Shown here piece after piece: positions 9,249 through 18,079 of a stretch of 64,000 nucleotides of DNA; within the stretch, counting starts at the first letter, position 1, and each line of letters opens with the position of its first letter. The stretch lies in NCBI RefSeq assembly GCF_900142985.1, contig NZ_LT670849.1:5348501-5412500 (forward strand), given 5' to 3'. This DNA comes from Bradyrhizobium erythrophlei (lineage in GTDB: Bacteria > Pseudomonadota > Alphaproteobacteria > Rhizobiales > Xanthobacteraceae). Under the pieces are notes generated by a model. It did not search any database, had not been told where the DNA came from, and saw only the letters and a program-made list of their open reading frames with translations. Both the position numbers and the translations under genes were made by a program.

Positions 9249-10661
9249 ATGGACAAAAAGATTGTTCCACTGATCATGTGCGGCGGCGCCGGCACGCGGC
9301 TATGGCCGGCTTCCCGCGAGGTTCGTCCGAAACAATTCCTGCCTCTGTTCGGGCCACGTTCGACATTTCAGGAAACGATCCTGCGGGTCTCGGATCATCA
9401 GCTGTTCGATCGTCCGATCGTCATCACGAACAAGGCCTACCGTTTCATGGTCGCGGAGCAACTGGCCGAGATCGGCCTTGCTGCCGATATTCTGCTGGAG
9501 CCGATGCGTCGGGATTCCGGACCTGCGATTGCGGCAGGCAGCGCCTTTGCCGAAACCCGCGCGACCGACGCCGTGGTGCTGGCGCTCGCCGCCGATCATG
9601 TCGTTGCCGACAACGCGGCCTTTGTCGCGGCCTGCCGCGAGGGACTGGTCGCCGCTGATCAGGGGCGCATCGTCACCTTCGGCGTGAAGCCGGAGCGCGC
9701 CGCCACCGAATACGGCTATATCAATCCGGGCGAGGCGGTCTCGGGTCAGGTTCGCGCCGTCAAGCAATTCGTCGAGAAGCCCGATGCGGCCAAGGCCGCC
9801 GAATACGTCAAGGCCGGCTATTTCTGGAACAGCGGCAACTTCATGTTCCGCGCCAATGTGCTGCTCGACGAGTACCGCAATGTCGATGCGGAAAGCGTGC
9901 AGTCGGTTTCCGACGCGGTGACGAAAGCCGGCCGCGACCTCGGCTTCGTCACGCTGGATGAAGCAGCCTTTGCATCGGCGAACGCCATCTCGATCGACTA
10001 TGCGGTGATGGAAAAGACCAAGCGCGCCGCGGTCATTCCGGTGGCCTGCGGCTGGTCCGATGTCGGATCGTGGCATGCGGTCTGGGAGTTGTCGGAGAAG
10101 GACGGACACGGCAATGCCATGCAGGGCGCAGCCGTGTTCGAGGATTCCCGCAACTGCAACGTTTCGACCGACAAGGCGCTGGTGGCGCTCGAGGGCGTCG
10201 ACGACCTCGTCGTGGTCGCCACGCAGGATGCCGTGTTGGTGTCGCGCCAGAAGGACGCCAACGGGCTGAAACGGCTGGTCACGAAACTGAAGACCGTCGC
10301 CCCGCAGGTGACGGAAGATCATCTGAAGGTGCATCGCCCCTGGGGTTCCTACCAGTCCGTCGATATGGGCGAGCGGCACCAGGTCAAGCGCATCATCGTC
10401 AAACCGGGCGAACGGCTCTCATTGCAAAAGCATCACCACCGCTCCGAACACTGGATCGTGGTGCGGGGCGCCGCGCGCGTGACGGTGAACGAAGATATCA
10501 AGATCGTGCACGAGAATGAATCGATCTACATTCCGATCGGCGCGGTGCATCGGCTGGAGAATCCCGGCAAGATCTTGCTTGAACTGATCGAGGTTCAGAC
10601 CGGGAGCTATCTCGGCGAAGACGATATCATCCGGCTCGAGGACGACTATCGCCGCTCGTGA
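9249..10661 (+). CDS. manC: Mannose-1-phosphate guanylyltransferase / mannose-6-phosphate isomerase, type II
   Basis: This 470-residue bifunctional cytoplasmic enzyme makes GDP-mannose for exopolysaccharide and LPS. The N-terminal nucleotidyltransferase domain (about 1-285) opens with MCGGAGTRLWPASRE and contains FVEKPD. The C-terminal cupin isomerase domain (about 350-470) has RPWGSY and the metal-binding QKHHHRSEHWIVVRG. Length is that of complete type II enzymes. It appears monocistronic, with 289 bases before the next gene. GDP-mannose use links it to the polysaccharide block; no mannosyltransferase is encoded in the window. Confidence 0.95.
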   Translation: MDKKIVPLIMCGGAGTRLWPASREVRPKQFLPLFGPRSTFQETILRVSDHQLFDRPIVITNKAYRFMVAEQLAEIGLAADILLEPMRRDSGPAIAAGSAFAETRATDAVVLALAADHVVADNAAFVAACREGLVAADQGRIVTFGVKPERAATEYGYINPGEAVSGQVRAVKQFVEKPDAAKAAEYVKAGYFWNSGNFMFRANVLLDEYRNVDAESVQSVSDAVTKAGRDLGFVTLDEAAFASANAISIDYAVMEKTKRAAVIPVACGWSDVGSWHAVWELSEKDGHGNAMQGAAVFEDSRNCNVSTDKALVALEGVDDLVVVATQDAVLVSRQKDANGLKRLVTKLKTVAPQVTEDHLKVHRPWGSYQSVDMGERHQVKRIIVKPGERLSLQKHHHRSEHWIVVRGAARVTVNEDIKIVHENESIYIPIGAVHRLENPGKILLELIEVQTGSYLGEDDIIRLEDDYRRS

Positions 10662-10664
10662 AAT

Positions 10665-10731
10665 TGGACGTCGCTTGTCAGCGAATCAGCGACGCCGGAT
10701 CGGCGTTATCGCCGGAGACGCCCGACGTCCA
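10665..10731 (+). other. Multi-branched inverted-repeat structure after manC
   Basis: A perfect 9-bp outer stem (tggacgtcg at 10665-10673 with cgacgtcca at 10723-10731) encloses two small hairpins: gtcgct/agcgac and cggcg-ttat-cgccg. It begins 3 bases after the manC stop. No U-run follows, so it is not a classical intrinsic terminator. It may stabilise the 3' end of the mRNA or assist termination. Confidence 0.45.
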
Positions 10732-10950
10732 GTCCGGGAGTCCACGGCGTCAGCTTCCGGGCGTGTAATTCTTTGAATCAAAACGTGTTTGGGCATCCTT
10801 GGCAGGCATTCGCCACATCTGTGGTGACGTGCTAGGAAACCACCCGTTAGAGGTGATTTGCGCCGCTATTTTTTTGTTATGTCGCTGGCGCGCTTGCACT
10901 AACGGCCCTTCGGGGCTTGGTGGGGTTCGGGTTATCAGGGGTCAGTTTGC

Positions 10951-11967
10951 ATGGTTACAAAGGCGGTCGCGTCTCACCACAAGGCTGATGCGCAAGCAGC
11001 GCTTCGTATCGGCGTGATCGGCGCCGGCATCATGGGCTCCAACCATGCCCGCGTGCTGGCCGGTCTGCCGGGAGCCGAGCTTGTCGGCATTGTCGATCCG
11101 CTGCCGGAACATCGCGCCCGCGCCACCCAGCTCGTCGGCTGCCGCGCCTTTGCCAGCGTCGACGAACTACTCGGCGAGGGCGTCGATGCGGTGACGATCG
11201 CAGCCCCCACGCATCTGCATCACGAGATCGCGCTCGCCTGCATCGCGCGCAACATCCATGTCCTGGTCGAGAAGCCGATCGCGTCAACGGTGGAAGAGGG
11301 GCACGAGATCGTGGCCGCCGCCAGCCGCGCCGGCGTCACCTTGATGGTCGGGCATGTCGAGCGGTTCAACCCGGCCGTCGCCGCCATCAAACAGGCGATC
11401 TCGGGCGAAGACATTCTGTCGATCGGCATTACGCGCGTCGGGCCGTTCCCGCCACGCATGTCGAATGTCGGCGTGGTGATCGATCTTGCCGTTCACGACA
11501 TCGACCTGATCCGCTGGTTCACCGAGTCCGATATTGTCGAGGTGCAGCCGCAGCTCTCGAGCGCGGTCGCCGAGCGCGAAGACATCGCGCTGTTGCAGTT
11601 CCGGACTGCGTCCGGCGTGCTCGCCCACATCAACACCAACTGGCTGACGCCGTTCAAGGCGCGCAACGTCACGGTGGCGACGCGCGGCAAGTATGTGATG
11701 GGCGACCTGTTGACCCGTCAGGTTACCGAATGCTTCGGTTTCAAGCCCGATGGCAGCTATTCGATGCGTCATCTGCCGGTCGGTCATGACGAGCCGCTGC
11801 GTGCCGAGTTGATCGCGTTCCTGCGCGCCGTGCGTGGCGAAGTGCCGGCCGTGACCGGCGACGAGGGCGTCGCCAGTCTCGAGATCGCGATCCGGTGTCT
11901 GGAAAATCCGCCGCGGCCGGCGGCGAGTTCGCCGCCCCGCAAGGGACCGCGCCGCGTCGTCGGCTAA
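10951..11967 (+). CDS. Gfo/Idh/MocA-family NAD-dependent sugar dehydrogenase (WbpB-like)
   Basis: This 338-residue cytoplasmic oxidoreductase has an N-terminal NAD-binding motif, RIGVIGAGIMGSNHAR (from about residue 18), and the family signature HVLVEKPIAST near residue 110. The predicted catalytic region includes VIDLAVHDIDLIRW. A Shine-Dalgarno-like aggggt precedes ATG at 10951. The gene sits 8 bases before a DegT-type aminotransferase, the arrangement of WbpB/WbpE in bacterial 2,3-diamino sugar synthesis, where the dehydrogenase makes a 3-keto sugar. That role is inferred from context; this family covers many sugars. Confidence 0.85.
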   Translation: MVTKAVASHHKADAQAALRIGVIGAGIMGSNHARVLAGLPGAELVGIVDPLPEHRARATQLVGCRAFASVDELLGEGVDAVTIAAPTHLHHEIALACIARNIHVLVEKPIASTVEEGHEIVAAASRAGVTLMVGHVERFNPAVAAIKQAISGEDILSIGITRVGPFPPRMSNVGVVIDLAVHDIDLIRWFTESDIVEVQPQLSSAVAEREDIALLQFRTASGVLAHINTNWLTPFKARNVTVATRGKYVMGDLLTRQVTECFGFKPDGSYSMRHLPVGHDEPLRAELIAFLRAVRGEVPAVTGDEGVASLEIAIRCLENPPRPAASSPPRKGPRRVVG

Positions 11968-11975
11968 AGCTTCCC

Positions 11976-13157
11976 ATGTCTTCCGCCCAATCCTTGCAAG
12001 GCTCCATGAACCAGCACCTGCGCCCTGAAAACATTCCGTTCATCGACATTGCCGCCCAGCGCCGCCGGATTGGCCCCGCGGTGGACGAGGCGGTGGCGCG
12101 CGTGCTCGCGCATTGCCAGTTCATCAACGGTCCGGAAGTGACCGCGCTCGAATCCGCGCTCGCAGCCTTCTGCGGCGCCAAGCATGTCGTGACCTGCGCA
12201 AGCGGCACCGACGCACTGGTCATGGTGCTGATGGCCAAGGGCGTCGGCCCCGGCGATGCGGTGCTGTGTCCGTCGTTTACGTTCTGCGCGACCGGCGAAG
12301 CGGTCGCGATCACGGGCGGGACGCCGGTGTTTTGCGATGTCGATGAAGCGACGTTCAACATCGATGCGGCCTCGTTCAAGCGCGGCATCGCAACCGCCAA
12401 GCGCCTGGGGCTGAAGCCGCGCGGCGTCATTCCGGTCGACCTGTTCGGCCAGAGCGCCGACCATGACGAAGTCTTTGCCATCGCCGCCGCCGAAGGAATG
12501 TTCGTGCTGGACGACGCGGCACAGGGATTCGGCGCAAGCTACAAAGGCCGTCGGCTCGGCGGCATGGGCATCATCACCGCGACCAGCTTTTTTCCGGCCA
12601 AGCCGCTGGGCTGTTACGGCGACGGCGGCGCGATCTTCACCGACGATGCGGCCTTTGCCGAGGTGCTGCGCAGCATCCGCGTGCACGGGCAGGGCAGCGA
12701 CAAATACGACAACGTGCGCCTCGGTCTCACCGGCCGGCTCGATACGATCCAGGCGGCGGTGCTGATCGAGAAACTGAAAATCTTCGACGACGAAATCGCC
12801 GCGCGCAACAAGGTTGCGGAGCGCTACGCGCAAGGCCTCGGCAACGTCGTCACCGTGCCGCGGCTCGCCGAGAGGCACAGCTCGGTCTGGGCGCAGTACA
12901 CGATCCGCCTGCCGCAAGGCACCGATCGCGACGCGTTTGCGGCGGCGCTGAAGGCGCAGGGCGTTCCGACCGCGATCTACTATCCGAAGTCGATGCATCA
13001 GCAGACGGCCTACAAGAATTATCCCGTCGCCGACGGCGGCCTGGCGGTCAGCGAGCGCCTGTCATCGGACGTGATCAGCCTGCCGATGCATGCCTATCTC
13101 GACGAAGCGAGCCAGGACCGGGTCATCCAGGCGGTGCGGGGCTTTTTCGGCGCCTGA
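11976..13157 (+). CDS. DegT/DnrJ/EryC1/StrS PLP aminotransferase (WbpE-like)
   Basis: This 393-residue sugar aminotransferase uses pyridoxal phosphate to convert a keto nucleotide sugar to the amino sugar. Family features are CASGTDALVMVL near residue 72, FVLDDAAQGFGA near 177 with the PLP-binding Asp, and SFFPAKPLGCYGDGGAIF near 207 with the Schiff-base Lys. ATG at 11976 follows the upstream stop by 8 bases; ATG at 12006 is a second possible start. It is probably translated with the dehydrogenase. No WbpD-type acetyltransferase follows, so any acetylation step is encoded elsewhere or not used. Confidence 0.9.
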   Translation: MSSAQSLQGSMNQHLRPENIPFIDIAAQRRRIGPAVDEAVARVLAHCQFINGPEVTALESALAAFCGAKHVVTCASGTDALVMVLMAKGVGPGDAVLCPSFTFCATGEAVAITGGTPVFCDVDEATFNIDAASFKRGIATAKRLGLKPRGVIPVDLFGQSADHDEVFAIAAAEGMFVLDDAAQGFGASYKGRRLGGMGIITATSFFPAKPLGCYGDGGAIFTDDAAFAEVLRSIRVHGQGSDKYDNVRLGLTGRLDTIQAAVLIEKLKIFDDEIAARNKVAERYAQGLGNVVTVPRLAERHSSVWAQYTIRLPQGTDRDAFAAALKAQGVPTAIYYPKSMHQQTAYKNYPVADGGLAVSERLSSDVISLPMHAYLDEASQDRVIQAVRGFFGA

Positions 13158-13168
13158 GAAAGACGTGG

Positions 13169-13191
13169 ATGGCCGGGACAAGCCCGGCCAT
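13169..13191. repeat. REP-like palindrome
   Basis: A perfect 9-bp palindrome (atggccggg, loop acaag, cccggccat) lies in the 85-base gap after the aminotransferase gene. I recall this core as a common intergenic repeat in Bradyrhizobium-type genomes, though I could not check that here. It may also help transcription termination. Confidence 0.6.
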
Positions 13192-13242
13192 GGCATCATT
13201 CGGCCATTTTGAAGCGCGGCGCGCATGCTGTAGAAGCTCCGC

Positions 13243-14772
13243 ATGCTCGGTCGTATCTTCACCGTCGGCGGCTACACGCTTCTTTCGCGGCTGACCGGAT
13301 TCGCGCGCGACATCATGCTGGCGGCCATACTCGGCGCCGGCCCCGCGGCCGACGCCTTTTTCGTGGCGCTGCGGCTGCCCAATCATTTCCGCGCGATCTT
13401 TGCCGAAGGAGCGTTCAACGCCGCCTTCGTGCCGGCCTATGCGCATGTCAGCGGCGAGGGCGGCGAGAAGGCGGCCAGTCTGTTTGCCAACCGCATCTTT
13501 ACGCTGCTGTTCGTGTCGCAACTCGTTCTGCTGGTTGTCGCGTGGCTGTGCATGCCGCAGGCGATGAGCTTGCTGGCGCCCGGATTTACCGAGGACACCG
13601 CGCAGCGAAATCTGGCGATCGAACTGACGCGCATCACCTTTCCCTATCTCTTGCTGATCACGCTGGTGACGCTCTATGGCGGCATCCTCAATGTGATGCA
13701 TCGCTTTGCGAGCGCGGCGGCGGCGTCCATTCTGCTGAATGTCTCGATGATGGCGACGCTGACGGTCGCGGTGTGGTTTCCGACGCCCGGCCACGCGGCG
13801 GCGTGGGGCGTCCTGATCTCGGGCTTCCTGCAATATTTCCTGCTGGCCGGCGACCTCGGCACGCATGGCGGCTTGCCGCGCTTTGCGCCGATCAAGTGGG
13901 ACGAAAATGTCCGCGCGTTTTTCCGCGCGCTGGGACCAGCGACGATCGGGTCGATGGGCACGCAGGTGGCGCTGTTCGCCGACACCATCATCGCGACCTT
14001 TCTTCCCGCCGGCGCGCTCTCGGCGCTCTATTATGCCGACCGGCTCAACCAGCTTCCGATCGGCGTGATCGGCATTGCCATCGGCACGGTGTTATTACCG
14101 GAAATGTCGCGGCGGCTGACGTCGGAGGATCACGAGGGCGCCTCGATCGCTCAGCGGCGCGCCTTCGATTTCACGCTGCTATTGTCGGTGCCCTTCGTGA
14201 CCGCGTTTCTGGTGGTGCCGGACCCGATCATGCGGGCAATGTTTGCCCGCGGCGCCTTCACCAAAGGCGATGCGGCAGCCGCCGGCGCCACGCTCGCCGC
14301 CTACGCGGTCGGGCTCATTCCCTTCGTGCTGATCCGAAGCGCGGTTGCGACGTTCTATGCGCGGCGCGATACGGCAACGCCAGTCAAGGCGGCGTTGATC
14401 GGCGTTGCCGCCAACGTCGCGCTGAAAATTGCATTGGTCGGACCGCTTGCCCAGGTCGGCCTTGCCTTTGCGACCGCGGTCGGCGCCTGGATCAATTTAT
14501 CGTTGGTGATCGCCTTTGCGGTACGCGCCGGCTATCTGCAACTCGATGCGGTCCTGATGCGGTCAATGGCGAAATTTGTCGCGGCCGGTGTCGTGACGGG
14601 GGCGGCATTATGGCTGGCGATGCGCTTCTCGGCTTCCTATCTGTCGGGCGTGACCACGCTGCATGACGAAGCTGCGTTTTTGCTGCTGATCGTGGTCGGC
14701 AGCGTGGTTTACGCTGCGGCGATCCTGCTCCTGTTCGGCAGGCGGTGGGTGCTGTCGCTGGTAAAAGGCTAG
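13243..14772 (+). CDS. murJ: Lipid II flippase MurJ
   Basis: This 509-residue polytopic membrane protein has about 14 hydrophobic helices. It flips lipid II to the periplasm for peptidoglycan assembly. The N-terminus carries the MviN/MurJ signature: GGYTLLSRLTGFARDIMLA with RLPNHFRAIFAEGAFNAAFVP and the conserved Arg residues. RNATP-type spacing is replaced by SAVATFYARRDTATPVK near residue 365, also typical. Length fits the family. It stands alone, 85 bases after the aminotransferase gene and 73 bases before an unrelated oxidoreductase gene. Confidence 0.95.
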   Translation: MLGRIFTVGGYTLLSRLTGFARDIMLAAILGAGPAADAFFVALRLPNHFRAIFAEGAFNAAFVPAYAHVSGEGGEKAASLFANRIFTLLFVSQLVLLVVAWLCMPQAMSLLAPGFTEDTAQRNLAIELTRITFPYLLLITLVTLYGGILNVMHRFASAAAASILLNVSMMATLTVAVWFPTPGHAAAWGVLISGFLQYFLLAGDLGTHGGLPRFAPIKWDENVRAFFRALGPATIGSMGTQVALFADTIIATFLPAGALSALYYADRLNQLPIGVIGIAIGTVLLPEMSRRLTSEDHEGASIAQRRAFDFTLLLSVPFVTAFLVVPDPIMRAMFARGAFTKGDAAAAGATLAAYAVGLIPFVLIRSAVATFYARRDTATPVKAALIGVAANVALKIALVGPLAQVGLAFATAVGAWINLSLVIAFAVRAGYLQLDAVLMRSMAKFVAAGVVTGAALWLAMRFSASYLSGVTTLHDEAAFLLLIVVGSVVYAAAILLLFGRRWVLSLVKG

Positions 14773-14845
14773 GTATAGGCCGTTTGCGTGGTTCCCCGAT
14801 CCGCGCCAATATGTGTGCCGGACGAACTGCAAGGTCGGATACAAA

Positions 14846-17152
14846 ATGGCTCCCGTCAAATTCGGTGTCGGTCAAAGCGTACTTCGCAAGGAAGACGACG
14901 CGCTCATTCGCGGCAAGGGCCGCTATACCGACGATGTCGCGCCCTCACAGGCCTTGCACGCGCTGGTGCTGCGCTCGCCGCATGCGCATGCGAAATTCAC
15001 GATCGATGCGGGCCGTGCGCGCAACGTAGCAGGCGTGGCGCTGATCCTCACGGCCGAAGACGTCGGCGATCTCGGCGATCTGCCCTGCCTGTTCAATCTC
15101 GAGGACAATCCCTTCACCGGGCCGCCTTATCCGATATTGGCGAAAGACGAGGTGCGTCACGTCGGCGACGCCATCGCTTTTGTCGTGGCGGAAACGATCG
15201 ATGCGGCGCGCGATGCGATCGAAGCAATCGAGGTCAAGTGGACGCCGCTTGCCTCGGTCGTCGGCGTGCGCAACGCGGTCAAGAAAGATGCGCCGCAGGT
15301 CTGGGCGAAACATGCCGGCAACGTGCTGTTCGATGTCTCGATCGGCGACAGACAGGCGACCGAGGCCGCGTTCGCCAGGGCGCATGCGGTCGTCGAGATT
15401 TCGATCGTCAATCCGCGCATCGTCACCAATTTCATGGAGACGCGCGCGGCCGTGTGCGAATACGACGCGCGGCGCGATCACCTGACATTGACCGTCGGCA
15501 GCCAGGGCAGCCATCGCATCCGGGAAATCATCGGCGGCATGGTGCTGAAGATTCCGCCGGAAAAGATGCGCGTGATCTGCCCCGATGTCGGCGGCGGGTT
15601 CGGCACTAAGCTATTTCCCTACCGCGAATATGCGCTTGTAGCGGTGGCCGCGCGCAAATTGCGCAAGACCGTGAAATGGGCCGCCGACCGCGCCGATCAT
15701 TTCGTCGGCGATGCGCAGGGGCGCGATAACGCCACCATCGCGCGGATGGCGTTGGCGGAAGACGGCAAATTCCTCGCCATGGACGTCGACCTGATCGGCG
15801 ACATGGGCGCGTATCTCTCGACCTTCGGTCCCTACATTCCGCATGGCGGCGCCGGCATGCTGCCCGGCCTCTACGACATCCAGGCTTTCCATTGCCGCGT
15901 GCGTACGGTCTTCACCAACACCGTGCCGGTCGATGCCTATCGCGGCGCCGGCCGGCCCGAGGCGGCCTATGTGCTGGAGCGCCTCGTCGATGCAGCCGCG
16001 CGAAAACTCGACATGACGGTCGATGCGATCCGCCGCAAGAACTTCATCCCGCCGCGCGCGATGCCGTACAAGACCGCAACCGGCAAGGTCTATGACTCCG
16101 GCGACTTCGCCGCGCACTTAAAGCGGGCGATGGAAGTTGCGGAGTGGAAGGATTTTGGCAAGCGCGCCAAGGCGGCGAAAAAACAAGGCCTCGTGCGCGG
16201 CATCGGCCTGGCTTGCTATGTCGAGGTTTGCGGCACCATGGGCGAGGAGACCGCCAAGGTGCAACTCGATCCGAACGGCGACGTGTCGGTCCTGATCGGC
16301 ACGCAGTCGAGCGGGCAGGGCCATCAGACGGCCTACGCGCAGCTCGTCGCCGAACAGTTCGGATTGTCGCCGGAGCGGGTCCACGTTTTCCAGGGCGATA
16401 CCGACATGATCGCGACCGGGCTTGGCACCGGCGGCTCGGCTTCGATCCCGACCGGTGGCGTCAGCGTCGAGCGCGCCACGCGCGATCTCGGCAAGAACTT
16501 GCGCGAGTTGGCGGCAGAGGCGCTGGAAGCAAGCAGCGGCGACCTCGAAATCAACGACGGCACCATTCGCGTTGCCGGCACCGACCGCTCGATCAGCTTT
16601 GGCGATCTGGCGAAGCGGCCGGGCGTCGATCCGTCGAAGCTCAATGCGAGCGCGACCTTTACGCAGGCCGACGGCACGTTCCCGAACGGCACGCATCTCG
16701 CCGAGGTCGAGATCGATCCGGCGACGGGTTTCATCCGGATCATCAACTACGTCATCGTCGACGACTTCGGCGTGACGTTGAACCCGCTATTGCTTGCCGG
16801 TCAGGTGCATGGCGGCGCGATGCAGGGCATCGGCCAGGCCTTGATGGAGCAGGCGGTCTATAGCGACAAGGACGGCCAGCTCCAGACCGGAACGTTCATG
16901 GATTACGCGCTGCCGCGCGCGGCCGATGGCCCGTCATTCGTGTTCGAGACCCATAACGTGCCGTGCACCACCAATCCGCTCGGCGTGAAGGGCGCAGGCG
17001 AGGCCGGCGCGATCGGCTCGTGCCCTGCGGTCGTCAACGCGATCATCGAGGGTCTCTGGCGCGAATACCGGATCGACCATATCGACATGCCGGCAACGCC
17101 TGAGCGGGTCTGGACCGCGATCCAGGAGCATCACCGCCGCCACAGCCTGTGA
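14846..17152 (+). CDS. Xanthine dehydrogenase/CO dehydrogenase-family molybdopterin-binding subunit
   Basis: This 768-residue molybdenum hydroxylase large subunit has an N-terminal a/b-hammerhead domain (about 1-125, with VLRKEDDALIRGKGRYTDD) followed by the molybdopterin-binding region. DVGGGFGTK and the active-site stretch VDAYRGAGRPEAAY are present, followed by VGLGTGGS-like and KGAGEAGAIG segments with the catalytic-Glu region GEAG. The AYRGAGR form resembles the broad CoxL form II/aldehyde-oxidase class rather than true CO dehydrogenase, which carries a Cys in AYRCSFR. ATG at 14846 is preferred to 14813. The usual [2Fe-2S] and FAD subunit genes are not adjacent, so the electron route and substrate are unknown. 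Confidence 0.9.
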   Translation: MAPVKFGVGQSVLRKEDDALIRGKGRYTDDVAPSQALHALVLRSPHAHAKFTIDAGRARNVAGVALILTAEDVGDLGDLPCLFNLEDNPFTGPPYPILAKDEVRHVGDAIAFVVAETIDAARDAIEAIEVKWTPLASVVGVRNAVKKDAPQVWAKHAGNVLFDVSIGDRQATEAAFARAHAVVEISIVNPRIVTNFMETRAAVCEYDARRDHLTLTVGSQGSHRIREIIGGMVLKIPPEKMRVICPDVGGGFGTKLFPYREYALVAVAARKLRKTVKWAADRADHFVGDAQGRDNATIARMALAEDGKFLAMDVDLIGDMGAYLSTFGPYIPHGGAGMLPGLYDIQAFHCRVRTVFTNTVPVDAYRGAGRPEAAYVLERLVDAAARKLDMTVDAIRRKNFIPPRAMPYKTATGKVYDSGDFAAHLKRAMEVAEWKDFGKRAKAAKKQGLVRGIGLACYVEVCGTMGEETAKVQLDPNGDVSVLIGTQSSGQGHQTAYAQLVAEQFGLSPERVHVFQGDTDMIATGLGTGGSASIPTGGVSVERATRDLGKNLRELAAEALEASSGDLEINDGTIRVAGTDRSISFGDLAKRPGVDPSKLNASATFTQADGTFPNGTHLAEVEIDPATGFIRIINYVIVDDFGVTLNPLLLAGQVHGGAMQGIGQALMEQAVYSDKDGQLQTGTFMDYALPRAADGPSFVFETHNVPCTTNPLGVKGAGEAGAIGSCPAVVNAIIEGLWREYRIDHIDMPATPERVWTAIQEHHRRHSL

Positions 17153-17162
17153 CGGTTTTACC

Positions 17163-17329
17163 AGTGTAGCGGAGGTTCAGAAATTCGCATCATTTCTGCC
17201 GCGCCGTTCGTCATGCGAATTTCTGAACCAAAGCCACACTAGATCAATAGTTTGCTAGTGTCCCTTCGATTCCGAAGTTCGTAAACGAGGGGCCGCAAAA
17301 AGATACGAACTTCGGAATCGGGACACTAG
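17163..17329 (-). repeat. Composite palindromic element, copy 1 (inverted: unit B then unit A)
   Basis: Two long hairpins are joined by a short spacer. Unit B spans 17163-17241, with arms containing ggttcagaaattcgcat and atgcgaatttctgaacc. Unit A spans 17255-17329, with arms gattccgaagttcgta and tacgaacttcggaatc and outer ctagtgtcc/gggacactag ends. Read on the reverse strand, this gives A, spacer caaactattgat, B: the same order as copies 2 and 3. It fills most of the 292-base gap between the molybdenum hydroxylase and cytochrome genes. Confidence 0.9.
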
Positions 17330-17444
17330 CCGAGGCGGAGGAATGCTGTATTCAGGGGAATGTTGTCATCATTGCGGGGTTGGGGAAGGTACTGAGAGCT
17401 TGAGCATACTGACGTCAATTGGAAAAACATAAGGGACACAACGG

Positions 17445-17891
17445 ATGATGCGGACTGCCTTGGTAGTTGGAGCTTTGTTGCTGGGCGCCGGCGCGGTGAT
17501 GGCACAGCAGGATCTGGTCAAGCAGAACCAGGACACCATGAAAGCCAATGCGAAAAATCTTGGCGCCATGGTCGCGATGGTCAAGGGCGAGAAGCCCTAT
17601 GATCAGGCAACCGTGACGGCCGGGCTTGCGCAGCTCGACGAGACGGCCAAGAAGCTGCCGACGATGTTTCCGGACAGCATCAAGGGAATGAATCCGGGCG
17701 GTGACTACGAAGTCTCGCCCAAGATCTGGGACGACAAGGCCGGCTTCCAGGCCAAGATCGAAAGCTTCGCCAAGATTGTCACCGAGGCCAAGTCCAAGAT
17801 CACGGACCTCGACACGCTCAAAGTCAACGCGCCCGCCATCGGCAAGGAATGTGGCGGCTGCCACGAGACCTTTCGCATCAAGAAGGGCTGA
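17445..17891 (+). CDS. Cytochrome c'/c-556 family periplasmic protein
   Basis: This 148-residue secreted protein has a signal peptide of about 21 residues ending AVMA-QQ. It has a mainly helical body and a single heme site CGGCHETFR at residues 136-144, the C-terminal position typical of the c'/c-556 four-helix bundle family. Such proteins carry electrons or bind NO/CO in the periplasm; the exact partner cannot be told. Aromatic and positively charged residues follow the heme His as in c'. The gene is alone, preceded by an aaggga ribosome site and followed by a hairpin terminator. Confidence 0.9.
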   Translation: MMRTALVVGALLLGAGAVMAQQDLVKQNQDTMKANAKNLGAMVAMVKGEKPYDQATVTAGLAQLDETAKKLPTMFPDSIKGMNPGGDYEVSPKIWDDKAGFQAKIESFAKIVTEAKSKITDLDTLKVNAPAIGKECGGCHETFRIKKG

Positions 17892-17949
17892 CGTCTCGGA
17901 TTGCGAGGCTTGGCTCTTTGCGGCGTGAGAAAGACCTGAAAAAGAAAAG

Positions 17950-17978
17950 GGGTGAAAAGCCGGACGGCTTTCACCCCT
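17950..17978 (+). terminator. Stem-loop terminator after the cytochrome c' gene
   Basis: A stem ggggtgaaa(a)gcc pairs with ggctttcacccc around a short ggac loop, 58 bases after the stop. A short T-rich end (ttcatcgttcg) follows rather than a clean U-run, so it may act with or without Rho. Confidence 0.65.
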
Positions 17979-18079
17979 TCATCGTTCGAAATGCAATGAA
18001 GTGAAAAACTTCGTGAGGCGAAAAAGTTCGCGGACGCGATGACCGCGCCTGCTTACTTCGTGACTTATCTAGTCGTGAC

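Noticed and set aside
17163..17329. Insertion-sequence ends or a transposon
   Set aside because: No transposase or open frame lies between the palindromes, and no target-site duplication is evident.
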